A stretch of 47,495 bases of DNA from Halioglobus sp. (GTDB lineage: Bacteria; Pseudomonadota; Gammaproteobacteria; Pseudomonadales; Halieaceae), in the NCBI GenBank assembly GCA_029287595.1, contig JARFQU010000185.1:1-47495 (forward strand), read 5' to 3'. Every line of letters begins with the position of its first letter. Within the stretch, counting starts at the first letter, position 1. Shown here piece by piece: positions 17,415 through 25,985 of the stretch. Made by a program: the position numbers and the translations under genes. Below the pieces are notes generated by a model, which did not search any database, had not been told where the DNA came from, and was given only the letters and a program-made list of their open reading frames with translations.

Positions 17415-18034
17415 CAGATAAAACGCATTGGCCGGCTACTGTCATCGGGTCCCAGCGGGGTATCGCCGTCAAAATGCATCGGCATGGGGTCGTAACGCAG
17501 CACCTGGGTCATACCGACTTCCGATGTGAAAAATCCCCAGATGGTCAATTCTTTCATTTGGCAGATAAAGGGCGCTTCGCTGAGGAACTCGCGCTGCACG
17601 GTGCCGAACCGGTACCAGTCTGAATCACTGGCCTGTTCCTCCAGTGTCTCCATGATGGCAACTTGCTCTTGAGGACCCAACTGTTCAAATGGCGCGCCGT
17701 ATTGCGCGGGGACATCGCTTTCCATGACCGCGATCCCGGCGGAAAAAATAGCCTGCTCCTGCTCGTTGAACCAGTCCGCTACCATTAATTCGATATAGCG
17801 CGGCACCCCGGCAGCTATCGCCCCGGGGGTGTTGGTCTCAGGGATGATGACTTCTGCCATCGCCGCGATAATCCGGCGCTGTGCCGGCGTCAGGTAATCC
17901 ACTTTCCGATCGGTATAGTCAGGTGCGGTGGCCAGGTAAGTCCATTGCTCCTCATTCAGGGCAAAGCCCAGGCGGCTGGCGCTAACCCCACTGACCAGGA
18001 TGGCAGCGCATTGCAGTAGTTCCCGTCTGTTCAT
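17414..18034 (-). CDS. gluconate 2-dehydrogenase subunit 3 family protein
   Basis: The 206-residue product starts with a twin-arginine-type signal (MNRRELLQCAAILVSG), followed by the subunit-3 pattern: YLTPAQRRIIAAMAEVIIPETNTPGAIAAGVPRYIELMVADWF in overall order, and a late GFFTSEVG. Subunit 3 proteins accompany GMC-type dehydrogenases and carry them through the Tat route. The ATG at 18034 overlaps the upstream stop (ATGA), and the gene's own stop overlaps the GMC start, so all three genes form one coupled unit. A longer frame upstream exists but reads through the preceding gene. Confidence 0.9.
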   Translation of the reverse strand: MNRRELLQCAAILVSGVSASRLGFALNEEQWTYLATAPDYTDRKVDYLTPAQRRIIAAMAEVIIPETNTPGAIAAGVPRYIELMVADWFNEQEQAIFSAGIAVMESDVPAQYGAPFEQLGPQEQVAIMETLEEQASDSDWYRFGTVQREFLSEAPFICQMKELTIWGFFTSEVGMTQVLRYDPMPMHFDGDTPLGPDDSSRPMRFI

Positions 18035-18312
18035 GCGTCTGCTCCGGAATGCGAGTGCCGCTTGCTCCATAGCCAGGCGATTGCAAGAATCGCAGCGGCA
18101 ACCCCCACACAGGCGAGAGACTGGTATTGCCAGGTGCCGAAGTAATAACCCGCAGCCTTGAAGGCACCGTAGCCCCAATACACCGGGTCCAGCAAAGTCA
18201 GATGGTACAGCTCGTAAAACCCCAGGGCGGTTACCGGCAGGCCAAAGCGCAGGTAGAGCGCCGATAAAATCGCCACCAGCGTGGCCTTTTTATGTCGTTG
18301 CAACCAGTTCAT
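18031..18312 (-). CDS. small membrane protein of a GMC dehydrogenase operon
   Basis: The 93-residue protein starts MNWLQRHKKATL and has two hydrophobic segments (about 10-32 and 57-77), with a His/Ser-rich cytosolic or periplasmic tail. I recognise no family. It is the first of three genes joined by ATGA overlaps with the gluconate-dehydrogenase-type subunit 3 and the GMC subunit, so it may be the membrane anchor or assembly factor that a cytochrome subunit would otherwise supply. No heme or metal motif is visible. A TTG five codons upstream is an alternative start. Confidence 0.68.
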   Translation of the reverse strand: MNWLQRHKKATLVAILSALYLRFGLPVTALGFYELYHLTLLDPVYWGYGAFKAAGYYFGTWQYQSLACVGVAAAILAIAWLWSKRHSHSGADA

Positions 18313-18518
18313 CCTGGCGAGCCACAACCATCGCGGTGCCGCAGGCCCTTGGGTCTGGCCCCGGGCGACATTTCATATCGCTTCATGCGGCGCTCCAGTG
18401 TAGTTAGATGGGTGAGCATCGTTAGATTCTAGCAGGCCCTGTCATAAAAATGACACTGTTGCATAACACCAGGTGGCGATACTATGGCGCTTTCCGTCTT
18501 AAGCGGGGCGACGCCGTG

Positions 18519-18995
18519 ATGCGTATTCTGTTTGTGTGTACCCATAATGCCTGTCGCAGTGTGTTGGCTGAGGTGATTACCCGCGCACTGGGCCAGGGTC
18601 GCCTGCAGGCCGCCAGTGCCGGCAGTGCTCCCTCTGGACGTATTCACCCGTTGACCTTGCATTATCTGGAGCGGGCGGGATATGAAACGGGAGGGCTGCG
18701 AAGCCAGGGTATGGATGAACTGGGCGACTTTCACCCTGATGTGGTGATAACGGTGTGCGACAGCGCCGCGCTCGAACCCTGCCCCGTGTGGCTGGGCGAG
18801 GCTATCAAGGTGCACTGGGGTCTGCCGGATCCCTCGCATCTGCAGGGCAGTGACAAGGATCGCGAGCGAGCCTTTGTCGAGGTCATGGATACTATCAGCA
18901 AGCGTATCGAAGCCATGCTGGCTCAGCCCCTGGATCAGCTCAAGCCGGTGGAAGTGACAAAGTTACTCAACAGCCTGGCGCACCAGAGCGCTTAG
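18519..18995 (+). CDS. arsenate reductase / low-molecular-weight protein tyrosine phosphatase family
   Basis: The 158-residue protein begins MRILFVCTHNACRS, where C7-x5-R13 is the P-loop of LMW phosphatases and thioredoxin-type arsenate reductases, and later has DPSH near 108 as the catalytic Asp loop. Cys7 and Cys12, and a third cysteine pair near VVITVCDSAALEPCPVW, fit the ArsC type with its disulfide relay. Either arsenate reduction or phosphotyrosine hydrolysis is possible. No other ars gene is near. The ATG at 18519 starts the family N-terminus. Its stop overlaps the stop of the convergent OYE gene. Confidence 0.85.
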   Translation: MRILFVCTHNACRSVLAEVITRALGQGRLQAASAGSAPSGRIHPLTLHYLERAGYETGGLRSQGMDELGDFHPDVVITVCDSAALEPCPVWLGEAIKVHWGLPDPSHLQGSDKDRERAFVEVMDTISKRIEAMLAQPLDQLKPVEVTKLLNSLAHQSA

Positions 18996-20107
18996 CCTTC
19001 CAGGGCGGGCTGGTCTATATAGCCCTCATCGCCGCCGCCATACCAGGCCAACATGTCCACGTCCTCGTTTAAGGCCGCGCCGGCCGCAACGCGCTGGGCG
19101 TAGTCCGGTGTGGATAGATAGGGGCGTCCAATAGACACTGCCTCGGCATATCCGGAACTTATAGCACGGGCGGCATCTTCGGGTTGGTAACCGCCATTTA
19201 CCATCAGCCTGCCGCTATAGGCCTGGCGTATATCGTTGGGTTGGAAAGTGCCGTTCGCCTGCGCCTCGCTGGTGGCGGCGATAGATTCGAAGCCGCGCTC
19301 TACAATTTCCAGGAATGCCAGGTTCCTTTTATCCAGTTCCCGTGCCGCGTGGGTGAATAATGGCTGTGGATCGGAATCGCTGCAGTCCCAGGTGACCGTA
19401 AACGGTGAGAGGCGCACCGAGGTGCGGCCAGCGCCAACGGCGCCGATCACCGCATCGCTCACCTCCAGCAGGAAGCGGCAGCGATTTGCTACGGAGCCGC
19501 CATAGGCATCCTGCCGCCGGTTACATCCGTCGCGCAGGAACTGGTCGATCAGGTAACCGCTGGCGGCGTGAATCTGCACGCCGTCAAATCCAGCTGCTAT
19601 GGCGTTCAGCGCGGCCTGGCGATAGTCCGCGATGACGCCGGGGATTTCTTCCAGGGCCAGGGCTCGCGGTGGTGTGGTGCGCTCGAACCCCGCCGCAGTA
19701 AAAGTATTTACCTCGCCATGGATGTCAGATGAAGATACCGGAGCCTGGTTGTCCTGTTGAAAACTGGCATGGGATACCCGGCCTACATGCCAGATCTGGC
19801 AGATGATCTTGCCACCGTGCTGGTGCACCGCGTCAGTGACGCGTTGCCAGCCGGCAATCTGTTGTGGCGTGTGAATGCCGGGTGTGGCGATGGACCCGGT
19901 ACCCTGGGTGGAAATCTGCGTTGCCTCGGTAATAATGAGTCCGGCACCGGCCCGCTGTGCGTAGTACTGCACCACCGAGTCGGTGGGTACGCGTTCGGGC
20001 GAGCGGGCCCGCGTCATCGGCGCCATGGCCAGCCTGTTTTTCAGGGTGATATCCCCCAGTGTCACCGGTGAAAACAGCACCGCAATAGGTTCGCTCATGT
20101 GGGTCAT
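18992..20107 (-). CDS. Old Yellow Enzyme family alkene reductase (NemA-like)
   Basis: The 371-residue FMN/NAD(P)H TIM-barrel enzyme has the FMN region LKNRLAMAPMTR, QIWHVGR, the substrate loop with His180 and Tyr185 (IHAASGYLIDQF), and YGGS. In most OYEs the residue three after the first His is Asn or His; here it is Ser183. It should reduce activated C=C bonds or nitro compounds. Both ATG at 20107 and ATG at 20098 follow GAAGGA; the former is listed, the latter (MSEP) is equally possible. It is monocistronic, and its stop shares bases with the convergent phosphatase gene. Confidence 0.9.
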   Translation of the reverse strand: MTHMSEPIAVLFSPVTLGDITLKNRLAMAPMTRARSPERVPTDSVVQYYAQRAGAGLIITEATQISTQGTGSIATPGIHTPQQIAGWQRVTDAVHQHGGKIICQIWHVGRVSHASFQQDNQAPVSSSDIHGEVNTFTAAGFERTTPPRALALEEIPGVIADYRQAALNAIAAGFDGVQIHAASGYLIDQFLRDGCNRRQDAYGGSVANRCRFLLEVSDAVIGAVGAGRTSVRLSPFTVTWDCSDSDPQPLFTHAARELDKRNLAFLEIVERGFESIAATSEAQANGTFQPNDIRQAYSGRLMVNGGYQPEDAARAISSGYAEAVSIGRPYLSTPDYAQRVAAGAALNEDVDMLAWYGGGDEGYIDQPALEG

Positions 20108-20306
20108 TATCCTTCGTCAGCTGTTCGATGGATGTTGCAGCACCAGTGTAGAGTATGCATGCGTCCACTGCACATACGCCGCTTGGCACGGCATGGGAAA
20201 TGCGCGCATTATTATGCCTTTGCCGTTAGTTCATTTAAGCTGGTCGCCCATGTTATACCGCGGGTGATGCCAACCCGGTCTTCACCGCCAGCCGGAATCG
20301 CTGTTT

Positions 20307-21536
20307 ATGGACGTTGTTCGGACTTTATCACTGATACCGCTATTGCTGGTGGCAACCTTGCCGCATGCACTGGCGCAGATGACAAATGAGGATGTGGTCT
20401 CGATGCATGGGCACGCGCTGACTATTGACAGCCATATTGATATTCCGGTCAGCCTTGGCACCGATGCCGACGACCCGGGCCGGGACGGGCCCATGCAGGC
20501 GGATTTTCCCAAGATGCGTTCGGGCGGCCTCGACGCCGGATTCTTCATTGTGTACGTGGGCCAGGGGGAGTTGACTGCATCGGGCTATGAGCAGGCATAT
20601 CAGCGAGCCCTGGAGAAATTTGCCGCGATTGAACGCACCCTGCAGCGCCATCCTGGGCAGGTGGAGCTGGCCACCACCCCGCAGCAGTTGCGCGACATTG
20701 TCCATCGCGGTCGGCTGGCCCTGGCGATTGGCGTGGAGAACGCGTATCCACTGGGTCCTGAGCTGGAGCACCTTGAGGAATTTTATCGTCGTGGCGCCCG
20801 CTATGTATCACTCACCCATGTGGGACATAACCAGCTCGCGGACAGTTCCATGTTGCGCAGCGCCTCGGGCTGGGAAGCGGTGCCCGATGCGGGCGGGCTC
20901 TCCGCTACCGGCAGGCGCCTGGTCAGTGAACTCAACCGGCTGGGCATTATGGTCGACGTGTCCCATGCCTCCAAAGAAGCAACGCTGGAGGCGGCCGCGC
21001 TCTCACAGGCCCCGGTAATCGCCTCTCACTCAGGGGTCAGAGCCCTGTACGACCATCCACGCAACCTCACTGACGAGGAGATTCTCGCGATAGCGGAGGG
21101 TGACGGGGTTATACAGCTGGTGGCCTTTGACAGCTATATGCGCGAGATCAGTGAAGACAATGCCACGGCTATGGGCGCCATTCGCGAGGAGCTTGGCTTA
21201 CAGGGGGCGGACTGGTTCCTGCGAGCCAGCCAGGAACAGCATGCCCAACTGCGTCTGCGCATCAATGACCTGGATGAGCGTTGGCCTCGCGCTACAGTAA
21301 GCACCCTGGTCGATCACATCGATTACGTGGTGCAACTGGCCGGGATCGAGCACGCGGGCATTGCTTCAGACTTTGGTGGTGGCGGTGGTGTGAAGGGCTG
21401 GGACCAGGCGGCACAAACGGCGGCGGTGACAGCAGAGCTGTTGCGCCGCGAGTACACGCCTGAGCAAATACAGCAGATCTGGAGCGGTAACCTGCTGCGG
21501 GTCTGGTCACGGGTTGAGGCCCGGGCGCAGCAGTGA
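20307..21536 (+). CDS. membrane dipeptidase family M19 (renal dipeptidase-like), exported
   Basis: The 409-residue metallopeptidase starts with a Sec signal peptide (MDVVRTLSLIPLLL, cleavage near ALA at 23). The M19 motifs are present: DSHIDIP (HxD), GVENAYPLG, YVSLTHVGHN, VDVSHAS and IASHSG. It should hydrolyse dipeptides, possibly D- or dehydro-dipeptides, in the periplasm with two zinc ions. The ribosome binding site is weak. It stands between the OYE and the SYLF genes, on its own strand. Confidence 0.9.
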   Translation: MDVVRTLSLIPLLLVATLPHALAQMTNEDVVSMHGHALTIDSHIDIPVSLGTDADDPGRDGPMQADFPKMRSGGLDAGFFIVYVGQGELTASGYEQAYQRALEKFAAIERTLQRHPGQVELATTPQQLRDIVHRGRLALAIGVENAYPLGPELEHLEEFYRRGARYVSLTHVGHNQLADSSMLRSASGWEAVPDAGGLSATGRRLVSELNRLGIMVDVSHASKEATLEAAALSQAPVIASHSGVRALYDHPRNLTDEEILAIAEGDGVIQLVAFDSYMREISEDNATAMGAIREELGLQGADWFLRASQEQHAQLRLRINDLDERWPRATVSTLVDHIDYVVQLAGIEHAGIASDFGGGGGVKGWDQAAQTAAVTAELLRREYTPEQIQQIWSGNLLRVWSRVEARAQQ

Positions 21537-21558
21537 TTCCGCGTAGGGGCTCGGTTTC

Positions 21559-22131
21559 TTACAGCGCTTCGTAGCTGAACTTCTGTCCGCCCAGGGAGGC
21601 CTCATACATCAGGCCGCCCTTGGCCACAGTAAAGATCGCCATGCCTTTGCGATATCCGGCGGAAGTGGTACTGGCATCGTTCTTGCCGCCACTGGCCCCG
21701 GCAGATGCGCCGCCGCCGGTATTGGCCTCGGCTGAAGCACCTGCGGTTATCGCCACGGCTGTCGCCTGGGCACTGAACTCAAAATTGCCCGAGGTGAACT
21801 GCTTCAGGGCTTCGGCGTTCTCGAAAAAAATAATCTGGCTGTAAGCCTGGCCGCCCAATTGCAAGCCGATGGTGAGTTGCGTCATGCTGGTTTTGCCGAT
21901 GGCTGTACCCTGGCTGTACACCTTGCCCTTGCCGTGGGCGCCGCCGATGCCAATGCCACCCTTACCAATGGTGGGAAAGATGGCATAGCCGTAGGCGCTG
22001 TCGAAGTAGGCACCGCTTTCGCCTGCCTTCTGGAATACCGACAGGGCGTCGCTGTACTCATCCGCGTGGCTCGCCTGGAAGGGCAGGCAGGTAAGCAGCA
22101 TGATAAGAGTTGTCTTGATATATGTGCGCAT
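21559..22131 (-). CDS. SYLF/Ysc84-domain lipid-binding protein
   Basis: The 190-residue exported protein has a signal peptide (cleavage near SHA at 23) and the SYLF signature: YGYAIFPTIGKGGIGIGGAHGKG then VYSQG, LTIGLQLGGQAYSQIIFF, and the C-terminal MYEASLGGQKFSY. The domain is thought to bind lipids. A Gly/Ser/Ala-rich insert (about 133-158) separates the two halves. It is monocistronic, with AAGG before the ATG. Function in bacteria is not established. Confidence 0.88.
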   Translation of the reverse strand: MRTYIKTTLIMLLTCLPFQASHADEYSDALSVFQKAGESGAYFDSAYGYAIFPTIGKGGIGIGGAHGKGKVYSQGTAIGKTSMTQLTIGLQLGGQAYSQIIFFENAEALKQFTSGNFEFSAQATAVAITAGASAEANTGGGASAGASGGKNDASTTSAGYRKGMAIFTVAKGGLMYEASLGGQKFSYEAL

Positions 22132-22347
22132 AAAATAGACCTTATTGTGTTGGGTTTACGGGTGCTTGCAGCCGAGCACCGTCTGCTCGGGCGGGCAGCA
22201 ACGAGCAACACTAGCATGATGAATTGGTGTTCGGCAATCAATGCAGATCCCGCCGGGGGTCCGCTGTGATCCGGCTTGCGATTTTCTTGGCAATATCGCC
22301 GCGACTGTAGTGAAATACCCACTGCTATCACTACCGGATACACAGGC

Positions 22348-22992
22348 ATGAAACTGTATTCCTACTACCGCTCCTCAGCGACCTATCGGGTGCGCATCGG
22401 GCTGGCGCTGAAAGGGCTGGCTTACGATTATTTTCCCGTCAACCTGTTGCGTGCGCAGCAGAAATCCTGCGACTACATGGCGAAAAACCCCCAGGGCCTG
22501 GTGCCGGCGCTGGAGACTGATGACGGTATCCTCATCAGCCAGTCTGTGGCGATCCTGGAGTGGCTGGAGGAATTACATCCGCAGCCGCCGCTGTTACCCG
22601 GTGACCCGCTGCAACGCGCACTGGTGCGCAGCGCGGTCAATTCCATCGTCTGCGACATTCATCCCCTGAACAATATGTCGGTAACCAACTACCTGCAGGC
22701 TTCCCTTGGCTCCAGTCCCGAAGAGGTTCAACAGTGGTATCAGCAGTGGATATATCGCGGCTTTGACGGCATTGAGAGAACCCTGGATTCACAGTCCGGC
22801 GCCTGCTGCTTCGGCGACGAGCCCGGCATGGCCGATGTCTGCCTGATACCGCAGGTATATAACGCGTTGCGCTTCAAAGTACCAATGGAAGCCTACCCGC
22901 ATATCATGCGGGTTTGGGAGCACTGTAATGGTTTGCATGCGTTCCAACTGGCGCACCCGGATGCCCAGCCCGATACGCCTGTTAGCGCCTGA
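22348..22992 (+). CDS. maiA: maleylacetoacetate isomerase (zeta-class GST)
   Basis: The 214-residue glutathione-dependent enzyme isomerises maleylacetoacetate to fumarylacetoacetate in homogentisate breakdown. The N-terminal thioredoxin fold has SYYRSSATYRVRIGL, the zeta-class motif, NPQGLVPAL, and SQSVAILEWLEE; the C-terminal helical domain follows, with DVCLIPQ. ATG at 22348 fits the family start. It is the same pathway as hpd at the window start but 21 kb away. A similar GST acting on other substrates cannot be excluded. Confidence 0.9.
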   Translation: MKLYSYYRSSATYRVRIGLALKGLAYDYFPVNLLRAQQKSCDYMAKNPQGLVPALETDDGILISQSVAILEWLEELHPQPPLLPGDPLQRALVRSAVNSIVCDIHPLNNMSVTNYLQASLGSSPEEVQQWYQQWIYRGFDGIERTLDSQSGACCFGDEPGMADVCLIPQVYNALRFKVPMEAYPHIMRVWEHCNGLHAFQLAHPDAQPDTPVSA

Positions 22993-23030
22993 GCGGCGCG
23001 ACTTCCCCAGAGGTGGTTGGCGGTGTTACA

Positions 23031-23059
23031 TTGACGCCCTGTCGCACCTCGGATAACAG
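23031..23059 (+). promoter_or_regulatory. candidate sigma70 promoter of the substrate-binding protein gene
   Basis: TTGACG at 23031-23036 (5 of 6 consensus), a 17-base spacer, and TAACAG at 23054-23059 stand about 20 bases before the start codon region. Spacing is ideal, the -10 box is weak. Inferred from sequence only. Confidence 0.4.
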
Positions 23060-23079
23060 ATCTCGCAAAAGGATTTAAC

Positions 23080-23829
23080 ATGCTGCACCGTTTTTTGCTG
23101 CTTGTATTACTGACCCTCGCTACACCCCTGGCCCTTGCAGATGCACTCAAAGTGGGTGTATCTCCGGATTATCCGCCCCTGGCTTTCCAGCAGGATGGTC
23201 GCGTGATGGGCATAGAGGCGGACAATGTCAGGGCCGTCAGTGAAGTGATCGGCCGGCAGATGAAATTCGTTCCCATGCCCTTTGACAAGCTTCTGCCGGC
23301 GCTGTTGGCGGGCCAGATTGACGTGATCATGTCTGGCTTTAGTGTGACCGAGGAGCGTGCGCGGCAGGTAAGCTTCAGCGACCCCTACATGCGTATGGGC
23401 CAGATGGCGATCATGCACAAGGACAAGGTTGCGCGCTTTGCCCAGCCCTGGTCGGTATATCGTGAGGGAGTGCGCATAGGAGTAGAGCCTGGAACCACCG
23501 GGGCTGCGTTTGCGGAAAAGGAACTCAAGGACGCCGAGATCGCCTATTACACCGATGCCGCTGCGGCGTTTGAGGGCTTGCGCAAAGACCAGATCGATTT
23601 GTATATTCACGACGCCCCCACCAGCTGGTTACTGGCGACGACCTCGGAAAACAGTGACCTGATCAGCCTGTATTCACCGCTTACCGACGAAATGCTGGCC
23701 TGGGCGGTGCGCAAGGACGATGATGCCCTGCTGGCTGAGCTGAACCGGGCCCTGGGCCTGATGAAGCAGAATGGATCCCTGCGCTACATCCTCAACCGTT
23801 GGATCCCGGTCACCGTCGAGGTGCGTTGA
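23080..23829 (+). CDS. periplasmic substrate-binding protein, amino-acid type (SBP_bac_3)
   Basis: The 249-residue protein has a signal peptide (cleavage near LADA at 20) and a family 3 solute-binding domain: LKVGVSPDYPPLAF, the DVIMSGFSVTEERARQVSFSDPY hinge region in order, and GVEPGTTGA. Such proteins bind amino acids or small acids in the periplasm for an ABC transporter or act as sensory inputs. No permease or ATPase gene is nearby, so it is an orphan. AAAGGA precedes the ATG. It ends two bases from the convergent dioxygenase stop. Confidence 0.9.
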   Translation: MLHRFLLLVLLTLATPLALADALKVGVSPDYPPLAFQQDGRVMGIEADNVRAVSEVIGRQMKFVPMPFDKLLPALLAGQIDVIMSGFSVTEERARQVSFSDPYMRMGQMAIMHKDKVARFAQPWSVYREGVRIGVEPGTTGAAFAEKELKDAEIAYYTDAAAAFEGLRKDQIDLYIHDAPTSWLLATTSENSDLISLYSPLTDEMLAWAVRKDDDALLAELNRALGLMKQNGSLRYILNRWIPVTVEVR

Positions 23830-23831
23830 GC

Positions 23832-24734
23832 CTAATCATTAACGCCTGGGAAGGAATACTCGTGACCCCACAGGTCGCCCTCGGTACTCACCGTGGGCGT
23901 GTAGCTGTCCCAGTCTACCAATAACCCGTCATAGCCGTACTCCACCGCGATACCGCCCGGTGCCAGCACGTAGAATGAGCACATGTTGTCGTTCACATGG
24001 CGACCCAGGCTGGCGAGCAGTGGCAGTCCGGCTTTCTTTACCCTGTCCAGTGCCAGTCCGACCTCATCCAGGGTCTCGACCTCCACCATGATATGTACCA
24101 CGCCGGCCGGGTGGGGCTGGTTGTAGAGTGCCAGGGAGTGCTGGCGCGGATTGTCTGCGTGCATGAATACCACACGGGAATCGGGAATCGGGGGGTACAG
24201 GTCGTCGCACACGGCCAGGCCGATCAGCTCGGTATAAAAGGCGATGGTGGCCTCCATATCCGGCGCCGGCAGCACCGCATGGCCAAAGCCCATGTCACCG
24301 GTGTACTCGTCCCCGGTGACAAAGCCTTTGACGCCCACCGGAGAATTCAGGGGTGCGTAGTCCAATTTGCGGCCGTAGTACAGCTCAACGGTGTTGCCCG
24401 AGGGGTCCTGCAGGCTGACATAGCCACTCACACAACGGCGCTGGGCCTCTTCGGCTGAGCCAGTGGTGACGTTATGCCCGGCTTCGGACAGCGCGTCGCA
24501 AACCGACTGCCAGTCGCTTTTGCCGCGATATTCCAGGCCTGTTGCAAGCATACGATCCTGCTCACCGGATTCGACCATAAAGCGGAAAGGGTGGTTATCC
24601 ATGCGCAGGAAGCGCGCACCCTGGGCGTCCTCGCGGGGCGCTTCCATCAGGCCCAGCACCTGAGTGCCAAAATCCATCCAGGCAGAGGTGTCCTGGGCTG
24701 CAATGCGCAAATAGCCGATAGAGGCAACGGTCAT
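23832..24734 (-). CDS. extradiol ring-cleavage dioxygenase, HsaC/BphC-type
   Basis: The 300-residue two-module VOC protein keeps the Fe(II) ligands His152 (GFGHAVL), His214 (VVHIMVEV) and Glu265 (GIAVEYG), with His199 (RQHSLA) and a GRHVND segment at 244-249. Length, the LWGHEYSF end and these motifs match type I extradiol dioxygenases, especially HsaC, which cleaves the aromatised A ring of steroids, and BphC for biphenyl diols. The ATG at 24734 follows AGGAG and gives the family start. It is divergent from the DUF35/thiolase operon, so a shared catabolic role is likely. Steroid versus biaryl substrate is unresolved. Confidence 0.9.
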   Translation of the reverse strand: MTVASIGYLRIAAQDTSAWMDFGTQVLGLMEAPREDAQGARFLRMDNHPFRFMVESGEQDRMLATGLEYRGKSDWQSVCDALSEAGHNVTTGSAEEAQRRCVSGYVSLQDPSGNTVELYYGRKLDYAPLNSPVGVKGFVTGDEYTGDMGFGHAVLPAPDMEATIAFYTELIGLAVCDDLYPPIPDSRVVFMHADNPRQHSLALYNQPHPAGVVHIMVEVETLDEVGLALDRVKKAGLPLLASLGRHVNDNMCSFYVLAPGGIAVEYGYDGLLVDWDSYTPTVSTEGDLWGHEYSFPGVND

Positions 24735-24942
24735 GGTATTACTCCTGGTCATTGATTATGTGCTGTCATGCCTGTCCATCATGTAAGCCAGGCCGGTCGT
24801 CGAGTGCAGCATTATCAGTGATTTTAGCACCTGCGGTAGCCGCGCCAGGCAATTCACGCGGGCCTGGTATAAGTAAAGCAACCTGCGCATCCTTTTACCA
24901 TCGGTGATCTGAAATGTCATAGGCACATGATCCTTTGCGTCA

Positions 24943-24971
24943 TTGAGAGCTGTCGCGATCTCCCTGATACT
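24943..24971 (+). promoter_or_regulatory. candidate sigma70 promoter of the DUF35/thiolase operon
   Basis: TTGAGA at 24943-24948 and GATACT at 24966-24971 are separated by exactly 17 bases, 42 bases before the first start codon. It lies in the 278-bp region shared with the divergent dioxygenase gene. No clear KstR-like palindrome is seen. Confidence 0.45.
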
Positions 24972-25012
24972 GCCAGTCCATAATTTCCCCACGGGCAAGG
25001 AGGGCGGTGACG

Positions 25013-25462
25013 ATGTCGCAGCCGGAAGTTCTCACCCAGGCGTTCGAGCTTGGCTTTACCTATACGCGCTCAACCGGTCCAGTAGTAGGGCGGTTTCTTA
25101 CCGAACTGCGCGATCGCAGGATTTTTGGCATCAAGGGCAGTGACGGGCGCGTGATAGTCCCGCCCATGGAATACGACCCGGTAACCGCCGAAGAACTGTC
25201 CGAATTCGTGGAAGTGGGTCAACAGGGTGAAATCGTCAGCTTTGCCTGGGTCAAGGAGCCGCGCGCCGCCCATCCATTTGACCGCCCCTTTGCCTGGGCG
25301 ATGATCAAGCTCGATGGCGCCGATGTCGCGATGATCCACTGTGTCGCGGCACAGTCCGAGGGCGAGCTCGCAACCGGTGCACGGGTGCAGGCCGTTTGGG
25401 CCGATGAGACACGAGGTTTTATTACCGATATCCGCTGTTTCGAGCTGGCGCAGGAGAACTGA
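25013..25462 (+). CDS. OB-fold DUF35-type protein without zinc ribbon
   Basis: A 149-residue protein related to DUF35 (OB-fold) acyl-CoA-associated proteins. The N-terminal region aligns by eye with the zinc-ribbon region of its neighbour (RIFGIKGSDGRVIVPP against QRCPGCQNVYCPP), but none of the four Cys ligands is present. The C-terminal OB-fold part (FVEVGQQGEIVSFAWV... GARVQAVW) is kept. The ATG at 25013 is nine bases from AAGGAGG; a GTG two codons upstream is too close. It is the first gene of a six-gene run. DUF35 partners of thiolases act as structural or acyl-CoA-gating subunits, as in Ltp2-ChsH2. Confidence 0.8.
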   Translation: MSQPEVLTQAFELGFTYTRSTGPVVGRFLTELRDRRIFGIKGSDGRVIVPPMEYDPVTAEELSEFVEVGQQGEIVSFAWVKEPRAAHPFDRPFAWAMIKLDGADVAMIHCVAAQSEGELATGARVQAVWADETRGFITDIRCFELAQEN

Positions 25463-25465
25463 GTG

Positions 25466-25981
25466 ATGAGTGAAGAAAGAGAAATGATCACCGGCATCGA
25501 AGCCCCCATCTACCTGCAATACAAATTCACCGCAGGGTCCGCGCCGGCGCGTTTCCTGTCGCAGGTAAAGAAAGGTGTGCTGACCGGCCAGCGCTGTCCC
25601 GGCTGCCAGAATGTCTATTGCCCGCCGCGCGGTTCCTGTGCCGCCTGCGGTTTGCCCACAGAGGAAGAGGTGGTGCTGTCGGATAAGGCCACCGTCCAGT
25701 CGTTCACCATTGTCGCTATTCCCATCCCCAATAACCCCATACAGCCTCCCTATATCATCGCCAACCTGGTGCCCGATGGCTCCAACATTTCCTTTATTCA
25801 CCTGATGAGCGAGTGCGTGAACGAGGAAGTGCATATAGGCCAGCGTGTGCAGGCCTTGTGGAAGCCGGAGGAGGAGTGGGATTATGCCATGGACAACATT
25901 CGCTATTTCAAGCCCATTGATGAGCCTGATGTGCCGGTGGATAGAATCGGCACGATGCCCGTAACCGGCTGGGAGGGTTGA
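25466..25981 (+). CDS. DUF35 zinc-ribbon/OB-fold acyl-CoA-binding protein
   Basis: A 171-residue protein with a rubredoxin-like zinc ribbon, Cys44-x2-Cys47 and Cys58-x2-Cys61, followed by an OB-fold with a TVQSFTIV strand and VGQRVQALW-like end. This is the intact form of the domain found in DUF35 proteins that pair with thiolase-like subunits. ATG at 25466 is nine bases from AGGAG and lies three bases after the stop of the Cys-less DUF35 gene; the next gene begins five bases after its own stop. The tight arrangement suggests the two DUF35 proteins and the two thiolase-fold proteins form one complex. Confidence 0.88.
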   Translation: MSEEREMITGIEAPIYLQYKFTAGSAPARFLSQVKKGVLTGQRCPGCQNVYCPPRGSCAACGLPTEEEVVLSDKATVQSFTIVAIPIPNNPIQPPYIIANLVPDGSNISFIHLMSECVNEEVHIGQRVQALWKPEEEWDYAMDNIRYFKPIDEPDVPVDRIGTMPVTGWEG

Positions 25982-25985
25982 GATC

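Noticed and set aside
24735-25012. KstR-type operator between dioxygenase and DUF35 genes
   Set aside because: I looked for an inverted repeat resembling the steroid regulator sites and found none convincing.
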